From positions 1-64,000 of the forward strand of contig SVHS01000002.1 of assembly GCA_015055745.1 (NCBI GenBank): a DNA stretch of 64,000 nucleotides, given 5' to 3'. The translations under genes and the position numbers were made by a program. The number at the start of each line of letters is the position of its first letter. The first letter of the stretch is position 1. Under the pieces are notes generated by a model. That model had not been told where the DNA came from. It ran no database searches and saw nothing but the letters and a program-made list of their open reading frames with translations. Shown piece by piece: positions 45,204-54,124 of this stretch. This DNA is from Clostridiales bacterium. GTDB taxonomy: Bacteria; Bacillota; Clostridia; Christensenellales; UBA1242.

Positions 45204-46295
45204 ATGAAAATATGTGTATATGCTATAGCTAAAAATGAAAGTAAATTTATCGATCGTTGGTTTGAGTCTGCCAAAGAAGCTGACTACATTTGCGTGCTAG
45301 ACACTGGTAGCACTGATGACACTTTTAAAAAACTAAAATCTCTCAATATCATCACTACACAAAAAAAATATGATTTTTTTAGATTTGACATAGCAAGAAA
45401 TGATAGTATGGATCTGATACCAGATGATACAGATATTTGTGTCTGCGTAGACTTAGATGAATTTTTTGTGCCAGGCTGGAGCAAAATCTTAAAACAGCAC
45501 TGGAAAGAAAATACCATGCGAGCAAGATATCGTTACACTTGGAATTTCAACCCAGATGGCAGTGAAGGAATTGTCTTTATGGCAGATAAAATGCATGCCA
45601 ACAAAAAATTTAAATGGATACACCCTGTGCATGAAATTTTATCACCTATCGAGAATACAGTTTATGAAACCATAGATTTACCTCAAATACATCTATTGCA
45701 CAAAGCAGATGATACAAAATCTAGAAAAAGCTACCTTCCTTTGCTAGAATTATCTGTCAAGGAATCCCCTATGGACGACAGAAATATGCATTATCTTGGT
45801 AGAGAGTATATGTTTTACGGGCAATACGACAAAGCTATCGAAACATTAAACAGACACTTATCTCTCCCTACTAGTCGCTGGGATATTGAGCGAAGTGCCA
45901 GCTTAAGATATATTGCTAATTGCTACAAAATGAAAAATGATAAAATCAATCAAGAAAAATATCTAATCTTAGCCATACTAGAAGCAAATAAAACACGCGA
46001 ACCTTATTTTGATCTAGCTCTATTTTACTACGAGCAAGGAGATTATTTAAAATCCGCATTTGTTTTTAACGAAATGCTAAAAATCCACGATCGCTATCTA
46101 AACTATATGTCGTCACCGGTTTGCTGGAGCGACGCTCCATATGATTATTTATCTTTGTGTTATTATTTCATAGGTGATTATACAAAAGCTATCGACACTG
46201 TCAATATAGCCATAAAACTCAATCCAGACCAACGACTCAAAAACAATCTCAGCATATTCCAATCCATGTACAACAAAAAAGACCTTGATAAATAG
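45204..46295 (+). CDS. GT2-family glycosyltransferase with C-terminal TPR-like repeats
   Basis: The 363-residue protein opens with the GT-A fold of family 2 glycosyltransferases: VYAIAKNESKFIDRW (4-18), LDTGSTDDTF (about 32-41) and the metal-binding DLDEFF motif (about residue 84). The remaining half (about 185-355) contains TPR-like helical pairs such as YLGREYMFYGQYDKAIETL and YLSLCYYFIGDYTKAIDTV. This fusion is common in SPBc2-like and SunS-like glycosyltransferases that modify peptides or surface glycans. It is cytoplasmic, with no TM helix. No SD is visible before ATG 45204; a weak -10 (TATCTT) lies five bases upstream. It is divergent from the macro-like gene and convergent with the ABC exporter genes. 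The substrate is unknown. Confidence 0.82.
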   Translation: MKICVYAIAKNESKFIDRWFESAKEADYICVLDTGSTDDTFKKLKSLNIITTQKKYDFFRFDIARNDSMDLIPDDTDICVCVDLDEFFVPGWSKILKQHWKENTMRARYRYTWNFNPDGSEGIVFMADKMHANKKFKWIHPVHEILSPIENTVYETIDLPQIHLLHKADDTKSRKSYLPLLELSVKESPMDDRNMHYLGREYMFYGQYDKAIETLNRHLSLPTSRWDIERSASLRYIANCYKMKNDKINQEKYLILAILEANKTREPYFDLALFYYEQGDYLKSAFVFNEMLKIHDRYLNYMSSPVCWSDAPYDYLSLCYYFIGDYTKAIDTVNIAIKLNPDQRLKNNLSIFQSMYNKKDLDK

Positions 46296-46304
46296 GTCTT
46301 TTTT
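46275..46304. terminator. Bidirectional terminator between glycosyltransferase and ABC genes
   Basis: AAAAAAGACCT and AGGTCTTTTTT form an 11-base-pair stem. The stop codon of the rightward gene (TAG) lies across the loop and the 3' arm, and the stop of the leftward ABC gene overlaps its far edge. Confidence 0.85.
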
Positions 46305-48045
46305 AATTGCCAAATTGAGAATTAAACAACTCGTAGTAAAATCCTTTCTTTTCCAAAAGTTCTTTATGATTTCCTTGCTCAATAATATTGCCTTTATTCA
46401 TCACTAAGATTGTATCAGCATTTACTATAGTAGACAATCTATGTGCCACAATAAAACAAGTGCGTCCTTCCATCATAATATTTAAAGCTTCTTGTATCTT
46501 CATCTCTGTACGAGTATCGATATTGCTAGTCGCTTCATCTAATATCATCATAGGCGGTTTGAGTAGCATTATCCTAGCTATACAAAGCAATTGTTTTTGT
46601 CCTGCACTAATATTATCCGCACGCTCTGTGATGATAGTATCATAACCTTTTGGCATCTTTTCTATAAATGCATGAGCATTAGCGAGTTTGCATGCCTCTA
46701 CTATCTCGTCCATGGTAGCATCAGGCTTTCCGTACGCTACATTATCTTTGATACTAGCGTTATATAACCAGCTTTCTTGAAGAACCATACCATAAAACTG
46801 TCTAAAAGATTTTCTCTTTACTTTCCTTATATCTCTGCCACTTACTTTTATACTGCCATCATTCACATCATAAAACCTCATAAGAAGATTGATGATAGTG
46901 CTTTTGCCACAACCTGTAGGTCCCACTATAGCCACACGCTGACCTTGTTTGACTTCTAAATTTAGATTTTCTATCAATTTAAACGCAGGGTCATAGCTAA
47001 ATCTTACATTTTTGATACTTACAGAGCCATCACATTTCTTCATATTTGGTAAACTACTATCATCTAGCTCATTTTCTTCTTTCAATAAGTCAAACACCCT
47101 ATTAGCACTAGCCACTGCCACATTAAGGTCTGCAAATATACTAGTAATATCATTAAACGGCTTTGTAAAATTATCTGTAAGGCTCAAGATTGTAGATATC
47201 TGACCTATCCTAATCATATTGTTTATTGCTAAGACTGATCCTACTACACCTACCACACCATACAAAAGACCATTTACCAATCTTGATGTTGGATTAGCCA
47301 TGCTAGCGTAAAAGATTGACTTCTCACTAGCGAAATACAATTCTTCGTTTATCTTGTCAAAATTTTCATTTGTATTAGTTTCATTATTAAAAGCTTTGAT
47401 GATTTTCATATTTGTAATCATCTCTTCCGAATAACCGCTAGCCATACCTTGTACATTGACTCGCTTTTGATACATTTTTTTACTTTTCTTAGTAATAATA
47501 AATGCTATAACCAATGATAAAGGAGCGATTACCGCCACCACTGCAGATAAAATCAAATTCATAGTGAGCATGATTATAAGCACGATTACTACTTGGAAGA
47601 TACCACAAACTATAGCTTTAAACCCCTCTATAAATCCATCTGTAATATTTTCCACATCTGATATCATTGTGTTCATAATATCTCCATGTGAGTGGTTGTC
47701 TACATATTTGATAGGCACAGAATTTAGCTTATTATAAAGACTATTTCTGATAGACTGACTGGTCTTATACGTAAGCAAATTCATACAATAGCTACCTAAC
47801 CAACTAAATATAGCCGCCGCCACTGTCAATACTCCTATTACTATCAAATATTTATATAATAAACTAAAATTTACATTATTTAACCCTATCAGCACATCTA
47901 TACTATATCCCGTAAAGATAGGAATAGACATATTTAGTCCTATAGCTACCAAATCAAAAACCACCGACAAAATAAACGCCATTCTATGTGGCTTAACATA
48001 AGTCATTAATTGAGATAATAATTTTTTATACCCCTTCTTTTTCAT
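46303..48045 (-). CDS. ABC exporter, catalytically complete half of a heterodimer
   Basis: The 580-residue half-transporter has six TM helices (residues about 20-310) and a C-terminal ATPase. The ATPase shows Walker A GPTGCGKST (about 373-381), signature ISAGQKQ (about 477) and Walker B with the catalytic Glu in MMILDEATSNID, followed by the H-loop VAHRLST. It lies five bases after the partner gene at 48051-49769, whose Walker B Glu is replaced, so the two form a heterodimeric exporter of the BmrCD/LmrCD/TM287-288 type. Those pumps export drugs, lipids or peptides; the substrate cannot be read from sequence. The signature has Ala where LSGGQ has Gly. Confidence 0.88.
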   Translation of the reverse strand: MKKKGYKKLLSQLMTYVKPHRMAFILSVVFDLVAIGLNMSIPIFTGYSIDVLIGLNNVNFSLLYKYLIVIGVLTVAAAIFSWLGSYCMNLLTYKTSQSIRNSLYNKLNSVPIKYVDNHSHGDIMNTMISDVENITDGFIEGFKAIVCGIFQVVIVLIIMLTMNLILSAVVAVIAPLSLVIAFIITKKSKKMYQKRVNVQGMASGYSEEMITNMKIIKAFNNETNTNENFDKINEELYFASEKSIFYASMANPTSRLVNGLLYGVVGVVGSVLAINNMIRIGQISTILSLTDNFTKPFNDITSIFADLNVAVASANRVFDLLKEENELDDSSLPNMKKCDGSVSIKNVRFSYDPAFKLIENLNLEVKQGQRVAIVGPTGCGKSTIINLLMRFYDVNDGSIKVSGRDIRKVKRKSFRQFYGMVLQESWLYNASIKDNVAYGKPDATMDEIVEACKLANAHAFIEKMPKGYDTIITERADNISAGQKQLLCIARIMLLKPPMMILDEATSNIDTRTEMKIQEALNIMMEGRTCFIVAHRLSTIVNADTILVMNKGNIIEQGNHKELLEKKGFYYELFNSQFGN

Positions 48046-48050
48046 AACCT

Positions 48051-49769
48051 CTATTTTGATTGTGATTCATATATTTCGCGATAAATATCACAATTCTTCA
48101 TCAACTCTGTATGTTTACCCATACCTACCACATCACCATTGTCTAATACTATTATAAGATCTGCATTTTTGATAGATGTAGCTCTCTGAGAAATCAATAC
48201 AAGTGTAGAATTAAGTTCTTTCAACGCTTTTCTTAGCTTTGAGTCAGTCAAAAAGTCTAACGCACTACTACTATCATCTAGTATAAGCAATTCTGGATTA
48301 TCTATCAACGCTCTAGCTATGGTGAGCCTTTGCATCTGACCACCGCTCACATTTTTACCACCAGCCATAATCTGATAATCTAGATCATTGTGCCACTCTG
48401 ACACAAACGACCATGCCTGACTGATTTTTAGAGCTTCGATAATCTCCGCATCAGTAGCCTTTTCGTTCCTTATCTTCATATTGTCTCTTAAGGTGCCACT
48501 AAATAAAGTACTCCTCTGCTGTACAATGCTTATCTCGTGACGAATTTGCTCAAGAGTGAAATCTTTGATATTTTTTCCTTTATACAAAATCTCACCACTA
48601 GTGACATCATAAAATCTAGTCATAAGACTCGCTATAGTAGTCTTTCCACTGCCAGTACCGCCGATGATACCAATCGTCTGATGCGGATAGATAGAGAATG
48701 ACAAATCTTTTATAAATGATTTTTCTTTATTATCTAGTGAATAGTTAAAGCAAACATTCTTAAACTCCATCAACGCATCATACTCTAGCTTATTCATCTT
48801 ATGTGCATTGTCTGCATTTTTGATAGTCGGCTCAGTCTTCAACACTTCATCTATCCTGTGGATACTGGCCGTAGTACGCACCAGCATAGCTATAATCTGA
48901 GATAACAATAATAACGAAATAGAAATAATAGTGACATAATCAATCAACGCAATAATATCACCCTGTGACATACCTCCTATATTTATTTGCCAGCCACCTA
49001 CAGCCAACAACGCTATGATAGACGCATTAATAATCAAGAAAATAACAGGGTCTAACAAAGCGGATATCTTGGCGACATTGATACTGGTTTTAGTATAATC
49101 TGCTGTGACATCTTCAAAACGTGCTTGCTCATCAGCTTGCTTATTAAACGCACGAATGACACGAGTACCTGATAGATTTTCTTTTGTCACTTTACTAATA
49201 TTATCTAGCTTGGCACGTATTTTCTTAAAATAAGGTGAAGTTTTTTTGGTGTAAATTACCAGCAAAACAATTAAAATCGGTATCAAAACCAAGAAAATCA
49301 ATGACATTTTGACATTAATTATTATACTGAGAGTAAATGCTCCTACTAGCAAAAAAGACACTCTCAACATTATTCTCATAAAAATATTTATTGCATTTTC
49401 GATTTGGTTTATATCGTTTGTAATTCGGTTGACCAATGAAGCAGTACCATATTTGTCCAGTTCCGCATGAGAGAATTTAGATACTTTTTTAAACACATCG
49501 GATCTCATAGATGCAGAAATACGAGTACAGGTGAGAGAAGCACACTTTTGTCCTATCACACTAAATACAAAGCCCAAAATGTTAGTCACCAAGATGATGA
49601 GTCCATATTTCACTATCGCAGAAGTATCTCCGAGTCTTACTCCCTCATCTATAATCTTAGCGACGAGGATAGGGTTAAATAGCTCTAAAAACGCTTCTAG
49701 CAATTTGAAAAACGGTCCAATTATCATGAACCACTTATGTTTTTTTATATACCCCATCAACATTTTCAT
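48051..49769 (-). CDS. ABC exporter, half with degenerate catalytic site
   Basis: The 572-residue half-transporter has six TM helices and an ATPase with Walker A GGTGSGKTT (about 368-376) and a canonical signature VSGGQMQR. The Walker B is LLILDDSSSALD: Asp replaces the catalytic Glu, and the switch His of the H-loop is replaced too (LISQRATS). This is the expected pattern for the non-hydrolysing subunit of a heterodimeric exporter. It is the first gene of the two-gene operon. The promoter's -10 box is eight bases before the start and there is no obvious SD. ATG at 49769 is taken; ATG 49763 is also possible. Confidence 0.88.
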   Translation of the reverse strand: MKMLMGYIKKHKWFMIIGPFFKLLEAFLELFNPILVAKIIDEGVRLGDTSAIVKYGLIILVTNILGFVFSVIGQKCASLTCTRISASMRSDVFKKVSKFSHAELDKYGTASLVNRITNDINQIENAINIFMRIMLRVSFLLVGAFTLSIIINVKMSLIFLVLIPILIVLLVIYTKKTSPYFKKIRAKLDNISKVTKENLSGTRVIRAFNKQADEQARFEDVTADYTKTSINVAKISALLDPVIFLIINASIIALLAVGGWQINIGGMSQGDIIALIDYVTIISISLLLLSQIIAMLVRTTASIHRIDEVLKTEPTIKNADNAHKMNKLEYDALMEFKNVCFNYSLDNKEKSFIKDLSFSIYPHQTIGIIGGTGSGKTTIASLMTRFYDVTSGEILYKGKNIKDFTLEQIRHEISIVQQRSTLFSGTLRDNMKIRNEKATDAEIIEALKISQAWSFVSEWHNDLDYQIMAGGKNVSGGQMQRLTIARALIDNPELLILDDSSSALDFLTDSKLRKALKELNSTLVLISQRATSIKNADLIIVLDNGDVVGMGKHTELMKNCDIYREIYESQSK

Positions 49770-49777
49770 TTTCTATA

Positions 49778-49806
49778 ATTATAAACATTTCATTTTGTTT
49801 TTACAA
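49778..49806 (-). promoter_or_regulatory. Promoter of the ABC exporter operon, near-leaderless
   Basis: TTGTAA (49806-49801), a 17-base spacer and TATAAT (49783-49778), eight bases before the ATG with no SD between. Confidence 0.6.
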
Positions 49807-49823
49807 ACAATTAACAAAAATTT

Positions 49824-49849
49824 TAAAAAAATATCTCTAGAAGAGATAC
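49824..49849 (-). terminator. Terminator of the DagK-like gene
   Basis: TATCTCT / AGAGATA with a three-base loop and a run of T on the minus strand. The TAG stop adjoins the stem. Confidence 0.8.
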
Positions 49850-50721
49850 TATTTTTTCTTATACAATTTCAATGCTCCTTCAAGGACAATGATTTCTAAT
49901 GATTCAAAATTGTGTATCGTGCCGTCCAAGATCGCTTTGATTTTCTTATCCGGATTGGTGATTTTGAGATTGTCCAGCCAGTACTGTCTAGTCTCATCAT
50001 CATATATATGTTCGCCTTTATTGAAGAGCTTGATATACTTTTTCTTTCCCTGCTTATTTGACACTACAGAATAATTTACATTAAATAATCCATCTTTCAC
50101 ATTTGACAATGGACTCACAGGTTTCCCTTTACTGAACCCTCCATTTGCTATCACCATTTCAAAGACGCGCTCTTTCCTTGTCTTAGTATTTTTACTCTCT
50201 AGACTAAGCTCGACTCCGCCAAAATTATCACCATATTTCGCCGCAGCAATCTTCTCAGAAATAATATTTTTTATCTTATATTGATTATATGCAGAGAGTA
50301 TCTCCACAGACGCACCTATCAAGACATTATTTAATACTGGCATATTATTGACACACAGCAAATCTACCGTCTCTATATGTTTTGTCATAATATCTTTTAT
50401 TGCTTGTACAGGATTGTTGCTCAAGCCCAAAAACAAAGCAAAATCATCTTGTTTTTTGACAGGTACAATACCCAGCTTGATCTTGTTCATATCTTTGATG
50501 CTATTTAAAAACTTGCTGACTACCACATCATCGCCTACTACGATAAAATCGCTCTCTCCAAAAGATAATAATTCTTTTACCGTCTCAGATATACTATCAA
50601 AAGTCTCTGAAAAATATACAGAGTATTCTGCCTCGATACTCTTTAAATATTTCACTATCTTTTTAGTATATCTTTCTCCATGCGGATCATAAGCTTTTGG
50701 CGCCACTATAATATTTAACAT
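49849..50721 (-). CDS. DagK/YegS-like lipid-kinase family protein lacking catalytic motifs
   Basis: At 290 residues this has the length and order of the diacylglycerol-kinase family. The start NIIVAPKAYDPHG resembles 'iiNPkSG', the middle reads FIVVGDDVV (59-67) and LGIVPVKKQDDFAL (83-96), and the second domain has the NGGFSKGKPVSPLSNVKDGLFNV segment matching 'NG...gGG...aP.A...DGlldv'. In active enzymes the first motif is GGDGT and the second is P-x-GTGNDFAR. Here they are GDDVV and P-V-KKQDDFAL, so the nucleotide-binding loop is largely lost. It is probably a non-catalytic relative, or uses a different substrate. The mRNA may be leaderless. Confidence 0.7.
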   Translation of the reverse strand: MLNIIVAPKAYDPHGERYTKKIVKYLKSIEAEYSVYFSETFDSISETVKELLSFGESDFIVVGDDVVVSKFLNSIKDMNKIKLGIVPVKKQDDFALFLGLSNNPVQAIKDIMTKHIETVDLLCVNNMPVLNNVLIGASVEILSAYNQYKIKNIISEKIAAAKYGDNFGGVELSLESKNTKTRKERVFEMVIANGGFSKGKPVSPLSNVKDGLFNVNYSVVSNKQGKKKYIKLFNKGEHIYDDETRQYWLDNLKITNPDKKIKAILDGTIHNFESLEIIVLEGALKLYKKK

Positions 50722-50727
50722 ACTTCT

Positions 50728-50755
50728 ATTATAACCAAATTATAAAAAAATGCAA
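50728..50755 (-). promoter_or_regulatory. Promoter of the DagK-like gene, possibly leaderless
   Basis: TTGCAT (50755-50750), a 16-base spacer and TATAAT (50733-50728) exactly six bases before the ATG, with only a weak AGAAG between them. Confidence 0.6.
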
Positions 50756-50857
50756 TTATTTATTTCCAAAATTTACAATTATCTTCTAACAATTAGTCTT
50801 ATCAAAATCCACATAAAAATTTTATTTTTCTAAAATAAAAAAATATTTAAAAATTAT

Positions 50858-50886
50858 TTGACTTTATTCGACTAATTTATTATTCT
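50858..50886 (+). promoter_or_regulatory. Promoter for the orphan TasA-like gene
   Basis: TTGACT and TATTCT separated by 17 bases, with a TTG start codon 17 bases downstream of the -10 box. The leader would be about ten bases and mostly SD. Confidence 0.6.
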
Positions 50887-50902
50887 ATTTTTAGGTGGCA
50901 GT

Positions 50903-51505
50903 TTGAAAAAATATAATCAAATGAATTCTAATTGGTTGTTGTGGGGGATCATTTTACCAATCCTAGTGTTTTTCGTATCGATGAATACTGTATTTAGCTA
51001 CTTTACAGCATCTGTAGGAGAGCAACGCAGCTCTATATCTACTGGTATCATCAGGATAGGCTTTAGCGACGATACTAAAACAAACAATGTATTGGTTAGT
51101 TCCTCATCAGCTGAAGATATCACATATATCGTACCAGGAGACACTTTAGCATTTAGTGGGTCAGTAGTCAATACTGGAAATGCTGGTATATATGTGATAC
51201 TACGTCTCAATATTTCATTGACCAAAACCAATGGTACTGAAAATATCAAAAAATATTATACATATGTAAATTCTACTCTTACCGAAATACCAGCTACAGG
51301 ATATACTCAAAAAGCCTTTGTCTTAGCTACAGAGAATGCGAAGCAAGATATTTTGATAGAGTATTCATTTGCAGACAGTTTTGGTGATGAATATAAAAAT
51401 GCGACAGGTTCATATGATTTGACAGCATATGCTGTACAGACAGCTAATATATCTGATACAGAGGCGACTTCTCTGCTCATGACCAAAGCAACAGCAAATT
51501 CTTAA
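50903..51505 (+). CDS. Orphan TasA/camelysin-like protein with SipW-type signal
   Basis: The 200-residue protein starts at TTG 50903, chosen for its SD AGGTGG; an internal ATG at 50921 is an alternative. The hydrophobic segment (about residues 12-31) is followed by FSYFTASVGEQRSS, the aromatic-Thr-Ala pattern also seen in the sipW-operon protein (SYFTATASIKG). The mature part contains IVPGDTLAFSGSVVNTGNAG, typical of camelysin/TasA folds, and ends with LTAYAVQTANI, equivalent to the family's A[EY]AVQ signature. It is likely processed by the SipW at 32.7 kb, about 18 kb away. It is followed 13 bases later by the broken rmuC gene. Confidence 0.75.
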   Translation: MKKYNQMNSNWLLWGIILPILVFFVSMNTVFSYFTASVGEQRSSISTGIIRIGFSDDTKTNNVLVSSSSAEDITYIVPGDTLAFSGSVVNTGNAGIYVILRLNISLTKTNGTENIKKYYTYVNSTLTEIPATGYTQKAFVLATENAKQDILIEYSFADSFGDEYKNATGSYDLTAYAVQTANISDTEATSLLMTKATANS

Positions 51506-51518
51506 TCAAAGGAATTTT

Positions 51519-52792
51519 ATGGAATATATAATATTAGGAAGTATATTTGGCGTGGTGTGGCTTATTACCACGATTACTTTTGTCGTGCTATACAAGAAAA
51601 AACAGCCTACTATCCATGACGACAGCTCTATCAAACAAGTAGTAGCTAATCAAAAAGAACAAAATATTTTACTAAATAATATGCTAATGCAGGCTTTGAA
51701 AAATAGCGAAGTGTCGACCCAAAACACTATCAACAATTTGACAGTCCTCCAAAAGCAAGAATTTGAATCTATATCAAAACGTGTAGATGAGCTCACCATT
51801 AGAAATGAACAACGCATCGAAAAGCTTACTTTCGACGTCAGCCTATCTCTAAACAATATCCGTCAAGAAAACGAAAAAGCTCTAGAGAAAATGCGTGAGA
51901 CTGTAGATGAAAAGCTAAATTCTTCTCTATCTCAGCGCCTAAACGATAGCTTTAGCAAGATACAGCAAAGTCTCGAAAGTGTAAACTTGGGTATCGGTGA
52001 GATGCGAAATCTCGCCAATGGTGTAGGTGATATCAAAAAGTATTATCCAATGTAAAAATACGTGGTGGTTGGGGAGAAGTCATGCTCTCCACCCTACTTG
52101 AGCAAATGCTAGCACCAAATCAATACTTATCACAAGTCCAAGTCAAGAAAAACAGTAAAGAGCGTGTCGACTTTGTAGTCATTATGCCTGGAAAAGATGG
52201 TCATGAAGTATATTTGCCTATTGACAGCAAGTTTCCACTTGAAGATTACAACAAACTCATCGAAGCCAGTGAATCTTTGGATAAGGACATCATTGAAAAG
52301 TCTCAAAAGCAACTCATGAAACGCATCAAAGAAGAAGCCAAGTCAATCAAAGAAAAGTACATCAATGTACCTGAGACGACCGATTTTGCAGTAATGTTTT
52401 TACCTATAGAAGGGCTATATGCTGAGGTCGTGAGAGATATAGAGCTCATGGATACATTGCAAAATCAATACAAGATAGTCGTTTGCGGACCTACCACTCT
52501 CGCAGCTTTATTAAATAGTCTACAATTAGGTTTTAAGACTCTATACATAGAAAAACGAAGTAGTGAATTGTGGCAAGTATTATCTACTTTCAAGCAAGAA
52601 TTTGAAAAATTTGTCCAGCTATTACTCAAGACTCAAAACAAACTCGGAGAAGCAAATTCTACTATTGAGCTCGCTACAAAATCTTCTAAAAAGATAGCTA
52701 AAAAATTGGGAGATGTGTCTCAAGTGGTCGGCATAGAATACAATGAAGGTGACGACGACAATGATAGCGACAGTTTACCAAATATTGAATAA
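51519..52792 (+). pseudogene. rmuC: rmuC split by a -1 frameshift
   Basis: Two consecutive frames together make one RmuC protein. The first (51519-52055, 178 codons) has an N-terminal TM helix, a long coiled coil (about 40-165) and the conserved NLANGVGDIKK. The second frame, read from 52040, gives VLSNVKIRGGWGEV and continues into MLSTLLEQMLAP (ATG 52082), then LPIDSKFPLEDY and VCGPTTLAALLNSL, all hallmark RmuC segments. The join lies at AAAAAG (52035-52040). Loss of one base, or a -1 ribosomal or transcriptional slip there, restores the conserved order KKVLSNVK exactly. RmuC limits recombination at inverted repeats and has a nuclease-like core. Possible causes are a true mutation, programmed slippage or a sequencing indel. 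Confidence 0.8.
52035..52055 (+). other. Frameshift site in rmuC
   Basis: In frame, the codons are ATC AAA AAG TAT TAT CCA ATG TAA. Sliding back one base on AAG gives GTA TTA TCC AAT, which is the conserved RmuC sequence. The site is a CAAAAAG heptamer, close to but not identical with the efficient AAAAAAG slippery site. GGAGA / TCTCC, 31-48 bases further on, can form a small hairpin. Confidence 0.7.
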
Positions 52793-52825
52793 AATAATTT
52801 CGACAAAATTACACATAATACGCAC

Positions 52826-54124
52826 ATGAAAAAATTGGTCATGCTGTGTCTCGTATGTGTAATTTTTATATTGTCCGCAAATATTGGTGTGGTATATGCT
52901 CTGGAAAATGAGAAATTAGAGTTCAATTATAACGGACGCGTTTTTACATACAATTTGACCGAAAATATAAAGTCCAGTTCAGTTTTTGATATAGATTATG
53001 AGATAAATAAATACGATAGATTTTCGTCCCATGAGGATAGAAAAATTTTGCTAAAGAAAATGTTATCCATCGGAATAGATAAATCTATAGCGATAGAATA
53101 CCTCTTTCCAAATATCACCAATCTCATATCTAAGATAGAAAAAAACATATATATCCAGCCCCAAAATGCCAGCATGAAAATCAATACAAATAGTGAAAAA
53201 GTTTTCCACATAAAAAACGAAGTAGTAGGCATCATATTGGATAAAGATAAGCTTCTAGACACCATATGTAATCATTATTTATCTGATAAAAATTTAAATT
53301 TCAATATCCCTATCAAAAAAATTTCACCTAAAATACTATCTTCAGATTTTTCAAGAAATACACATCTTAGAGCAGATTTTTCCACAAATATATCCTCATC
53401 TAGCTCAGATAGAAAACATAATATTAAAAACGCACTAAATAGCCTAAACAATGTGGAAATCTTGCCTGGAAATACTTTTTCTTTCAACCAAATAGTAGGT
53501 AGACGAACAGCAGAAAATGGTTATCGTGAAGCAAAGATCATTGTAAACAATGAGTTTGTGGACGGATTGGGCGGAGGCGTATGCCAAGTCTCTACCACAC
53601 TATACAATACAGCTCTACTTAGCGGCATGGAAATCATCGAAGCCAACAAACACAGCAAACAAATAAGCTATGTAAAATATGGATTTGACGCCATGGTAAA
53701 TTTTGGCAGTAGCGACTTGAAATTTCGAAACAACACTAGCGAAAAAATCACCATTATTACGAATTACTCTCAAGATACTGCACGCATTAGGATATTTGGT
53801 GCCAGCTTGGACAATGTTCAATACAAACTCAAAAACAACATCATCAATCTCACCGAACCAGAGGAAGAAATCCTTTACGACAAAAAACAAGAATACTTAG
53901 ATAAAGTCGTATATGACGATGAATTCTTTTATCTTAATAGAGGAAATATCGGTATGGAAGTCCACTCATACCGTGAAAAATATGTAAACGGAATGCTCTC
54001 CGAGACCCAATTACTCAGAAAAGATAAATACACCGTACAAAATACAGTCAAGATTTATGGCACAAAAAAACGCACAGATTCATCTGTGCATTTTTCTAAA
54101 CCTTTTCACTCATTGGATATATAA
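52826..54124 (+). CDS. VanW-family secreted protein
   Basis: The 432-residue protein has an N-terminal signal or anchor (KKLVMLCLVCVIFILSANIGVV), an N-terminal domain of about 150 residues and the VanW domain, recognised by LPGNTFSFNQIVG, then DGLGGGVCQVSTTLYNTAL with Cys253, and ANKHSKQISYV. VanW domains occur in exported cell-envelope proteins of Clostridia, often with peptidoglycan-binding domains; their reaction is unknown. The final residues, after about 412 (KKRTDSSVHF...), are encoded by the terminator hairpin itself, so most transcripts may end before the stop codon. I see no obvious SD before ATG 52826; the 33-base gap after rmuC suggests a shared transcript. Confidence 0.82.
   Translation: MKKLVMLCLVCVIFILSANIGVVYALENEKLEFNYNGRVFTYNLTENIKSSSVFDIDYEINKYDRFSSHEDRKILLKKMLSIGIDKSIAIEYLFPNITNLISKIEKNIYIQPQNASMKINTNSEKVFHIKNEVVGIILDKDKLLDTICNHYLSDKNLNFNIPIKKISPKILSSDFSRNTHLRADFSTNISSSSSDRKHNIKNALNSLNNVEILPGNTFSFNQIVGRRTAENGYREAKIIVNNEFVDGLGGGVCQVSTTLYNTALLSGMEIIEANKHSKQISYVKYGFDAMVNFGSSDLKFRNNTSEKITIITNYSQDTARIRIFGASLDNVQYKLKNNIINLTEPEEEILYDKKQEYLDKVVYDDEFFYLNRGNIGMEVHSYREKYVNGMLSETQLLRKDKYTVQNTVKIYGTKKRTDSSVHFSKPFHSLDI
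54064..54095. terminator. Bidirectional terminator inside the 3' end of the VanW gene
   Basis: GCACAGAT-TC-ATCTGTGC flanked by seven A on one side and five T on the other. It lies wholly within the reading frame of the VanW gene and adjoins the stop of the convergent LRR gene. Confidence 0.85.
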
